Part shown: positions 1 to 5,308 of the stretch, piece by piece | Position numbering within the stretch: the first letter of the stretch is position 1 | How the letters are laid out: every line of letters begins with the position of its first letter | DNA from: an uncultured Duganella sp. | GTDB lineage: Bacteria > Pseudomonadota > Gammaproteobacteria > Burkholderiales > Burkholderiaceae | Reading direction: 5' to 3' | DNA length: 9,093 nucleotides | Assembly (NCBI GenBank): GCA_946482635.1 | Contig: CAMLSG010000221.1 | Coordinates: 1 to 9,093, forward strand | Notes under the pieces: model-generated | Seen by the model: only the letters and a program-made list of their open reading frames with translations | Databases searched by the model: none | Told to the model about the DNA's origin: nothing | Translations under genes and position numbers: made by a program

Positions 1-80
1 CGGGGCGCGTCGCCGGCCCGACGCCGTTGTCCACGGTCATTTTCGCGGCGGTCATGTTGGCGGGGATCGTGTTCAGTCAT
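1..80 (-). CDS. Possible 5' end of an unidentified gene (partial)
   Basis: An ATG at 80 on the minus strand opens a frame that stays free of stops to the left edge (about 26 codons). A purine-rich Shine-Dalgarno-like GAGGAGG (plus-strand 91-97) sits 10 bases before it. The visible residues begin MTEHDPRQHDRREN and are charged and low in complexity, so no family can be named. A second frame, starting at minus-strand ATG 55 or 40 (MTAAKMTVDNGVGP), looks more protein-like but has no ribosome binding site at the right distance. Either would follow the phosphoribosyltransferase gene on the same strand after a gap of roughly 55-95 bases and could be co-transcribed. Existence of a gene here is likely; its frame and identity are not settled. 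Confidence 0.35.
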   Translation of the reverse strand, partial: MTEHDPRQHDRRENDRGQRRRAGDAP

Positions 81-134
81 CCAGTGGCGGCCTCCTCAGC
101 GCCAGTGTGTCATACACGGCCATTCAAAGTCGCA

Positions 135-776
135 CTACTCGCCGGTCAGCAGTTCGAGGACTTCTTCTTCCGATACTTGCGGGAAGCTGCGGTAGTGCCG
201 GCTGACCGACATGAAGTTCATCGGCGCTGCAAGATAGACGATGCCATCGGCCAAAGGTGCGATCATTTCCAGCGAATCCGGTGCCGCCACAGGGACGGCC
301 GCAATCAATTGTTTCGGCTTGCGCGCGCGGGTCGAGCGCAGGGCCGCCGCCATGGTGGAACCCGTAGCCAGCCCGTCATCGACAATCACTACGGTCCGGC
401 CTTCAGGATTGGCCGGCGGCCGCTTGCTGCCGTAGGAGGCGCGCCGGCGCCGCATCAATTCAAGCTGCTCGTGGGTTTGCAGTTCGACCCATTCCATGCT
501 GGTGCGGGTGCGGTTGAAATAGGGCGCCAGTTCACGGTTGCCATGTTCGTCGACTGCGCCAACCGCCAGTTCCGGATCAATGGCAGAGGGGATTTTTCGC
601 ACCAGGACCACATCCAGTTCGCCCTCAAGGCGGTCGGCGATGATGCGCCCCATAGGCACGGCGCCGCGTGGAATGGCAAGGATCAGGGGATGGGTGCCGC
701 GCAGGTGCGCCAGCTTTTCGGCCAGCAGCTCGGCGGCTTGTTTGCGGTCCTGAAGGGGGAGTTCGATGTCGTCCAT
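135..776 (-). CDS. Type I phosphoribosyltransferase family protein
   Basis: A 213-residue cytoplasmic protein with the type I phosphoribosyltransferase fold. The PRPP-binding loop is clear at residues 129-141: a hydrophobic strand VVIV, two acidic residues, then GLATGST. An earlier LAIPRGAVPMG at 33-43 matches the N-terminal substrate and pyrophosphate-contact segment of this family. The stretch VVLVRKIPS at 57-64 is also typical of stand-alone bacterial members annotated only as phosphoribosyltransferase. The substrate base is unknown; this type is often encoded beside stress hydrolases rather than in nucleotide operons. The start is set at ATG 776, because GGAGG lies 5 bases upstream (plus-strand 782-786); an upstream in-frame ATG at 800 would add eight residues and has no such site. 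The flagellar-rod-like gene lies 54 bases upstream on the same strand. Family call secure, function open. Confidence 0.88.
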   Translation of the reverse strand: MDDIELPLQDRKQAAELLAEKLAHLRGTHPLILAIPRGAVPMGRIIADRLEGELDVVLVRKIPSAIDPELAVGAVDEHGNRELAPYFNRTRTSMEWVELQTHEQLELMRRRRASYGSKRPPANPEGRTVVIVDDGLATGSTMAAALRSTRARKPKQLIAAVPVAAPDSLEMIAPLADGIVYLAAPMNFMSVSRHYRSFPQVSEEEVLELLTGE

Positions 777-781
777 GCTAG

Positions 782-786
782 CCTCC
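782..786 (-). promoter_or_regulatory. Ribosome binding site of the phosphoribosyltransferase gene
   Basis: GGAGG on the minus strand, 5 bases before ATG 776. It favours this start over the longer in-frame ATG at 800. Confidence 0.7.
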
Positions 787-830
787 GCCACGCTGCACAT
801 ACGACAGCATAGCGCGGGAAGGCCCGGACG

Positions 831-1166
831 TTAAGCTTTGATATCCAGCAGTGTGCCGATGCGCTCGTCAGCAGCCTGGATCACTTTGGCCGACAGGTCG
901 AAATTGGCCTTGTAGACCAGCGAATTGGTAATGGAGCTGGCCGGGTCGGTGCCCGATGGGGCGCCGCCGGCATTGGCAGCAGCCGACAGGTCGCGTGCTG
1001 CGGTGGAAATCGTGACGCTGGTCCCGCCCGGCGTTTCCTGGAACGTGGCCTGTTGGGGCTGGAAGTTCTGGGTCGCCATATTGGCAACGTTGTGGCCTTC
1101 CACGTCCAGTGCGCGCTGGTTTGCTTGAAGGCCGGACAGGCCGGCCTGGAGTGCGGAAATCGTCAT
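831..1166 (-). CDS. Short flagellar basal-body rod-like protein
   Basis: A 111-residue protein made of little more than the two conserved ends of flagellar rod/hook proteins (FlgB/FlgC/FlgG group). Residues 1-42 (MTISALQAGLSGLQANQRAL onward, then HNVANMATQNFQPQ) match the N-terminal rod motif, where FlgC has a similar SNNIANANT-type sequence. Residues 83-111 (LVYKANFDLSAKVIQAADER, then IGTLLDIKA) match the C-terminal amphipathic helix that packs with it in the axial structure. The middle is short and rich in Ala, Gly, Ser and Thr. FlgB and FlgC are normally about 130-140 residues and sit in a flg operon; this gene has no flagellar neighbours here. No strong Shine-Dalgarno precedes ATG 1166. 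It could be a minor axial component or an orphan paralogue. The motif match is seen; the role is inferred. Confidence 0.75.
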   Translation of the reverse strand: MTISALQAGLSGLQANQRALDVEGHNVANMATQNFQPQQATFQETPGGTSVTISTAARDLSAAANAGGAPSGTDPASSITNSLVYKANFDLSAKVIQAADERIGTLLDIKA

Positions 1167-1279
1167 GGCGCCAGTTTACATGATTCCGTGTGGAAATTAT
1201 GGATTCTGCCCAAAAAATAAGCAGGCCACGCAACACGTGATATGATGATGATCGCAATGATTAATGCAGGAGGCTTGCC
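1167..1279. promoter_or_regulatory. Divergent intergenic region (rod-like gene / TetR regulator)
   Basis: This 113-bp gap must hold the promoters of the two divergent genes. It is more AT-rich than its surroundings. A TATGAT at 1241-1246 is a candidate -10 box for the regulator gene, but no good -35 box is placed 16-18 bases before it. A CACGTG palindrome at 1234-1239 lies next to it. I found no long perfect inverted repeat that would mark a TetR operator with confidence. Confidence 0.35.
1268..1273 (+). promoter_or_regulatory. Ribosome binding site of the TetR-family gene
   Basis: A full AGGAGG with 6 bases to ATG 1280, which fixes the start of the regulator. Confidence 0.85.
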
Positions 1280-1837
1280 ATGAAGATCACCAAGGAAAAA
1301 GCGGCGGAAAACCGGCAAGTGCTGGTGGAGACGGCTGCCCGTCTGTTCCGGGAAAAGGGGATCGACGGGGTGGGCGTGGCCGAAATCAGCAAGGCCGCCG
1401 GGCTGACCCATGGCGCGCTGTACGCCCACTTTCCATCCAAGGACGCGCTGGCAGCGGAAGCGATGAATTTCAGCACCCGCACCGCCTATGGCCGGGTGAC
1501 TGAGCATCCCATCAACTTGCCGCAGCTGATCGACTACTACCTGGCGCCGGAACAGCGCGACAACCTGGCGGATGGCTGCCCATTGGCCGCCGCAGCCAGT
1601 GAAATGGCACGGCAGGACGCCTCGGTGGGCGCGGGCTATACCAGCGGCTTCCGCCAGATGGTCGACTACATCGGCAGCCAGTTGCCAGCCGGGGAGGGCC
1701 AGCGGCAGCAGGCGGTTGCCATCATGGCAGCACTGGTGGGCGGCATCTCGGTGTCGCGAAATGTCTACAAAACCGACCCCAAATTCGCCGATGAAGTGCT
1801 GGAATCGGTGCGTTCGATGCTACAGAAGCTGAGTTAA
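1280..1837 (+). CDS. TetR/AcrR family transcriptional regulator
   Basis: A 185-residue DNA-binding repressor. Residues 10-60 form the TetR N-terminal three-helix domain: an Arg-Gln-rich first helix, LFREKGIDG, then the helix-turn-helix VAEISKAAGLTHGALYAHF at 33-51, followed by PSKDALAAEA. The remainder is the helical ligand-binding and dimerisation domain. It contains DGCPLAAAASEMA (98-110), a motif seen in the TetR subgroup with LmrA/YxaF-like C-terminal domains, which often control genes for detoxification or efflux. The ligand cannot be read from sequence. The start is certain because of the perfect AGGAGG. The target may be its own promoter in the gap upstream. The hydrolase 60 bases downstream on the same strand is another candidate target or operon partner, which is inference only. 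Confidence 0.92.
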   Translation: MKITKEKAAENRQVLVETAARLFREKGIDGVGVAEISKAAGLTHGALYAHFPSKDALAAEAMNFSTRTAYGRVTEHPINLPQLIDYYLAPEQRDNLADGCPLAAAASEMARQDASVGAGYTSGFRQMVDYIGSQLPAGEGQRQQAVAIMAALVGGISVSRNVYKTDPKFADEVLESVRSMLQKLS

Positions 1838-1897
1838 TTGCTACGTTTAACGTTTTGGGATTGCTTTCCTGAGCCGTGCGCATAAGAATCTGGGACA

Positions 1898-3076
1898 TTG
1901 CCCATACGCATTGTTCCGGAGAGCATCATTAATTCCTTCGCCGCACGAGTCGCCGCCATACTGCTGGCCTGTGCAAGCCTGCCATTCGCGCAGGCCGGGG
2001 AAGCTGCGCTCGATGCGCGGCTGAATGAGCAAATCATCATGGTTCCGGCTGGCCGCGCGCAAAGCGTGCAGTTGGAGACCACCGTTTTCCGCCCGCCCGG
2101 CCCCGGCCCGTTCCCGCTGCTGATCGTCAACCATGGCAAGGCCCCGGGCAATCCCAAGCTGCAGGCCCGCGACCGTTTCATCTACCTGGCCACAGCCTTT
2201 GTGCGCCGGGGCTACGCGGTGATGGTGCCGATGCGTACCGGTTTCGCCAATTCGACCGGCAAATTCGTCGAATACGGCTGCAATATGACCGCCAACGGCT
2301 ACGAGCAGGCCGGCGATATCGCCGACGTGGTGCGCTTCGCCCGCAGCCAGGCGTGGGTCGACAATGAGCATATCGTGCTGGCCGGCCAGTCGTTCGGCGG
2401 CCTGGCGAGCATGGCCGCCGCTACCCAGGACTTGCCGGGCGTGCGCGGCATCATGAATTTTGCCGGCGGCCTGAAGGTGCATGGCGACCTGTGCAACTGG
2501 CAGGGCGCGCTGGTCAAGGCGTTTGGCGAGTACGGCCGCCGCAACAAGCTGCCAAGCATGTGGATGTACGGCGCGAACGACAGCTACTTCGGCCCGGAAC
2601 TGGTGGCGCGCATGCATGGCGCCTTCACTGCGGCCGGCGGCAGGGCGGAGCTGGTGGCCTATGGCGCCTTCAAGAAGGATGCGCACGGTTTGCTGGGCAA
2701 CCGCGACGGCGCTGCGGTATGGCTGCCGGAAGTCGAGCGTTTCCTGGCAGGCATTGGCATGCCGACCCGCGAAGTCTATGCGCTGGCGGAACCGCCGGCG
2801 CAAAAGGCGACGCGCTACGCCTCATTGGAGGACGTGAATGCGGTGCCGTACCTGCCCCAGCGCGGCCGCGAGCAGTACCGGGAATTCCTGACCAAGGCCA
2901 CACCGCGCGCCTTTGCGATTTCGTCGACCGGTTCGTGGGGCTGGGCGGAAGAGGGCGAAAACACCAACGAGAAGGCGCTGGCGGCTTGCCAGGCGGCGAG
3001 CAAGGAGCCGTGCCGCCTGTATTCGGTCGATAACGATATCGTCTGGCCTGAGCACGGCACGGCCGGCCGCAACTGA
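1898..3076 (+). CDS. Secreted alpha/beta hydrolase (dienelactone hydrolase-like)
   Basis: An exported serine hydrolase of 392 residues if it starts at TTG 1898. A signal peptide is visible: arginine-containing start, hydrophobic VAAILLACASLPFA, probable cleavage after AQA (residue 33). The alpha/beta hydrolase core follows: LLIVNHG (74-80) as the oxyanion strand, nucleophile Ser165 in AGQSFGG, Asp228 in YGANDS, and His263 in DAHG. All three triad residues are present. Residues 300-392 form an extra tail with GSWGWAEEGE, two Cys (364 and 372) and LYSVDNDIVW. The start is uncertain. TTG 1898 lacks a well-placed ribosome site, whereas GGAG at 1918-1921 lies 6 bases before an ATT codon at 1928, which would give a shorter, more typical signal peptide. 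No ATG exists in this stretch. Substrate unknown; an ester or lactone is likely. Confidence 0.85.
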   Translation: MPIRIVPESIINSFAARVAAILLACASLPFAQAGEAALDARLNEQIIMVPAGRAQSVQLETTVFRPPGPGPFPLLIVNHGKAPGNPKLQARDRFIYLATAFVRRGYAVMVPMRTGFANSTGKFVEYGCNMTANGYEQAGDIADVVRFARSQAWVDNEHIVLAGQSFGGLASMAAATQDLPGVRGIMNFAGGLKVHGDLCNWQGALVKAFGEYGRRNKLPSMWMYGANDSYFGPELVARMHGAFTAAGGRAELVAYGAFKKDAHGLLGNRDGAAVWLPEVERFLAGIGMPTREVYALAEPPAQKATRYASLEDVNAVPYLPQRGREQYREFLTKATPRAFAISSTGSWGWAEEGENTNEKALAACQAASKEPCRLYSVDNDIVWPEHGTAGRN

Positions 3077-3487
3077 TCACGCCAGGGTCATTCCGGCGAC
3101 CACGGTCAGCGCGGCACTCAGGTAGCCGAGCGGGCGCTGGGCCCAACTCATGCGGTGGGCCATGATGGCGCTGGCGCGGTGCAGGTGGACAAAGGCGTAG
3201 CTGGCCAGCAGGTTTTGCAGCGCGACCCAGGCATGCATCATGATGGCGGCGCCCAGCATGGCAATGCCGCCGCCACGCGCAATGGCGCTATATTCCACGG
3301 CGGCGACAATGACCGCCCCCTGACCTATCCCCAGCATCATTCCCAGCATGGCCACGCGCAGCAGGCGCGGGTGGAAGTATTGGCGCTGCCATTGCGGCAC
3401 CAGGCTGAGCGCGTGCAGGACGAGAATGATCGTCAGGCTCAACTGGTATAGGTCCAACATGGACGCCTGCGATTGAAAATTTTCCAC
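3077..3487 (-). CDS. Small integral membrane protein of unknown function
   Basis: A 136-residue hydrophobic protein that I cannot assign to a family. From GTG 3487 it begins MENFQSQASMLDLYQ. It then shows about four predicted membrane spans: roughly residues 14-30 (LSLTIILVLHALSL), 45-65 (MLGMMLGIGQGAVIVAAVEY), 75-100 (GIAMLGAAIMMHAWVALQNL) and 119-135 (LGYLSAALTVVAGM). Loops carry Arg, His and Gln (PQWQRQYFHPRLLR; HLHRASAIMAHRMSWAQRP), with several His near the ends of spans. The GTG start is chosen because GGGAGG lies exactly 6 bases upstream; ATG 3460 inside the frame has no such site, and the ATG at 3511 lies upstream of that site. It is divergent from the formate dehydrogenase operon and its stop codon touches that of the hydrolase. 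A link to formate metabolism is not supported by sequence. Confidence 0.7.
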   Translation of the reverse strand: MENFQSQASMLDLYQLSLTIILVLHALSLVPQWQRQYFHPRLLRVAMLGMMLGIGQGAVIVAAVEYSAIARGGGIAMLGAAIMMHAWVALQNLLASYAFVHLHRASAIMAHRMSWAQRPLGYLSAALTVVAGMTLA

Positions 3488-3493
3488 GGTTGA

Positions 3494-3499
3494 CCTCCC
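3494..3499 (-). promoter_or_regulatory. Ribosome binding site deciding a GTG start
   Basis: GGGAGG on the minus strand, 6 bases before GTG 3487. It supports the non-ATG start of the small membrane protein. Confidence 0.65.
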
Positions 3500-3598
3500 G
3501 TGCTGTGGCATCCTTGTACTGACAATAACATGTTCCGCCGCAGGGCTACGCATGATACCCTGAGGTAAGCAGCGTCCATTTGCGGGGTGAATCAGGGC
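3500..3598. promoter_or_regulatory. Divergent promoter region upstream of the formate dehydrogenase operon
   Basis: About 100 bp between the membrane protein gene and the formate dehydrogenase genes. It must contain the operon promoter, since everything downstream to the edge overlaps or abuts. A CTGACA at 3520-3525 resembles a -35 box, but no matching -10 box follows at 16-18 bases. I found no sigma-54 GG-N10-GC pair and no clear operator palindrome. Near the downstream end GGGGTG (3584-3589) can serve as ribosome site for ATG 3599. Confidence 0.35.
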
Positions 3599-5308
3599 AT
3601 GATTCCTATTGCAGTGCAAGGTGCCAGCAGGGAGAGGAAGCGCCAGCGGCCGAAAGGCCGGCAGGTCGACCCTGCTGCGCTGCAGCAGGTGCAGGCTTTG
3701 CTGGGTGACCTGCCGCGCAGGCGGGATTTGCTGATCGAGTGCCTGCACCTGATCCAGGATGCTTATGGTTGCCTGTCGACGGCCCATCTGGCGGCCTTAG
3801 CCGCCGAACTGCGCTTGGCCCAGGTTGAAGTCTTTGAAGTCGCCTCCTTCTACCACCATTTCGATATCGTCCGCGAGGGCGAACTTGCGCCGCCGGCATT
3901 GACCGTGCGCGTCTGCGATGGCTTGTCGTGCGAGATGGCTGGCGCTGGCGAACTGCTGGCGCGTTTGCCGGCGCTGCTGGGGCGGGAGGTGCGGGTGGTA
4001 GCTGCTCCCTGTATCGGGCGCTGCGACCAGGCGCCTGCCGTGCTGGTGGGACAGCAGGCGGTTGGGCCGGCCGGTTGCGATGGCGTGGTGGCGGCTGTTG
4101 CCGCTGGAGCGGGCGCCTGCAAGCTGCCGCCAGATGACGCTGCCTCGGCGCCAGCGTGCCCTGCGCCAGGCGGGGAGGCGCGCGGCGTGGCGGAACCCGG
4201 CGAATTTACTGTGCTGAATGAATGCCTGTCCGGCGCGCGCTCCGTGGAGGCGGTGATCGCGGAGCTGGAAGGCTCGGGCTTGCGCGGGCTGGGTGGTGCC
4301 GGATTCCCTGCGGGGCGCAAGTGGCGCATCGTGCGCAACGAGCCGGGGCCGCGCCTGATGGCCGTCAATATCGATGAAGGCGAGCCGGGCACCTTCAAAG
4401 ACCGCTTCTACCTCGAACGCAATCCGCGGCAATTCCTTGAAGGGATGCTGGTCGCCGCCTGGGCAGTTGGCATTGACGACATTTACGTGTACTTGCGCGA
4501 TGAGTACCATGACTGCCGTCGCTTGCTGCAGCGAGAGTTGGGGCGCCTGGACGCTGGCACGCCGCGCATCCACCTGCGGCGCGGCGCCGGCGCCTATATC
4601 TGCGGCGAAGAATCCGCAATGATCGAGTCGATTGAAGGCAAGCGCGGCATGCCGCGCCTGCGGCCGCCCTACGTGGCGCAAGTGGGCCTGTTCGGCCGTC
4701 CAACGCTGGAACACAACTTCGAAACCCTGTACTGGATTCCGGAGATCCTGGCCAAAGGCGCCGCGTGGTTCGCGGGTCATGGCCGCAACGGACGCACGGG
4801 ATTGCGCTCGTTTTCGGTGTCCGGCCGCGTGAGGCGGCCCGGCGTCAAGCTGGCGCCGGCCGGCATCACCGTGCAGGAACTGATCGACGAATATTGCGGC
4901 GGCATGCAGGAGGGGCATCAGCTTTATGGCTACTTGCCGGGCGGCGCATCCGGCGGCATCCTGCCCGCCAGCATGAACAATATTCCGCTCGACTTCGACA
5001 CGCTGCAGCCGTATGGATGCTTCATTGGCTCCGCAGCCATCATCGTGTTGTCGCAGCACGATACGGCTCGCGCCGCGGCCGGCAGTATGATGCGCTTCTT
5101 CCGCCACGAATCCTGCGGCCAATGCACGCCATGCCGCGTCGGCACCGCCAAGGCGACGGAGCTGATGGAGGCGCCCGAGTGGGATGCGAGCCTGCTCGGG
5201 GAACTGTCGCAAGTCATGCGCGACGCCTCAATCTGCGGCCTTGGACAGGCCGCTCCCAACCCGTTCGACTGCGTGCTGAAGTACTTCCCGCATGAGGTAG
5301 GTCCATGA
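3599..5308 (+). CDS. NAD-dependent formate dehydrogenase beta subunit (NuoE-NuoF fusion)
   Basis: The diaphorase subunit, which passes electrons from the alpha subunit to NAD+ in the cytoplasm. Numbering is from ATG 3599 (569 residues). Residues 25-165 are a NuoE/FdsG-like thioredoxin-fold [2Fe-2S] domain with ligands Cys106 and Cys111 (C-x4-C) and Cys138 and Cys142 (C-x3-C). An Ala/Pro/Gly-rich linker (about 165-200) leads to a NuoF/FdsB-like part. This has the FMN-site loop GLRGLGGAGFPAG (227-239), the NADH-site GAGAYICGEES (329-339), and a [4Fe-4S] site with Cys506, Cys509, Cys512 (ESCGQCTPC) and Cys546 (SICGLG). In FdsGBACD-type enzymes these are two genes; the fusion matches the beta subunit of Methylorubrum extorquens FDH1. 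An in-frame GTG at 3587 would add four residues but lacks a spaced ribosome site. Its TGA overlaps the next ATG by four bases (ATGA), implying coupled translation. Confidence 0.9.
   Translation: MIPIAVQGASRERKRQRPKGRQVDPAALQQVQALLGDLPRRRDLLIECLHLIQDAYGCLSTAHLAALAAELRLAQVEVFEVASFYHHFDIVREGELAPPALTVRVCDGLSCEMAGAGELLARLPALLGREVRVVAAPCIGRCDQAPAVLVGQQAVGPAGCDGVVAAVAAGAGACKLPPDDAASAPACPAPGGEARGVAEPGEFTVLNECLSGARSVEAVIAELEGSGLRGLGGAGFPAGRKWRIVRNEPGPRLMAVNIDEGEPGTFKDRFYLERNPRQFLEGMLVAAWAVGIDDIYVYLRDEYHDCRRLLQRELGRLDAGTPRIHLRRGAGAYICGEESAMIESIEGKRGMPRLRPPYVAQVGLFGRPTLEHNFETLYWIPEILAKGAAWFAGHGRNGRTGLRSFSVSGRVRRPGVKLAPAGITVQELIDEYCGGMQEGHQLYGYLPGGASGGILPASMNNIPLDFDTLQPYGCFIGSAAIIVLSQHDTARAAAGSMMRFFRHESCGQCTPCRVGTAKATELMEAPEWDASLLGELSQVMRDASICGLGQAAPNPFDCVLKYFPHEVGP

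Noticed and set aside
27..812. A 261-codon plus-strand frame with a signal-peptide-like start
   Set aside because: It is antisense to the phosphoribosyltransferase, which has clear motifs and a ribosome site. The body is rich in Arg, His and Gln as in GC-rich shadow frames, and it starts at TTG.
1234..1239. CACGTG as a TetR operator
   Set aside because: Only 6 bp, and the symmetry does not extend outward, so it is too short to claim as an operator.
1847..2803. Long minus-strand frame opposite the hydrolase
   Set aside because: Its composition (Arg/His/Gln/Ala-rich, no motif) is typical of an antisense shadow. The plus-strand hydrolase has a full catalytic triad.
3506..3522. TGGCATCCTTGTACT as a sigma-54 promoter
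   Set aside because: The GC dinucleotide is not found ten bases after the GG, so the -24/-12 pattern fails.
3797..5212. Minus-strand frame of 471 codons opposite the beta subunit
   Set aside because: No recognisable domain; it mirrors the codon structure of the NuoE-NuoF gene, whose Fe-S and FMN motifs are unmistakable.
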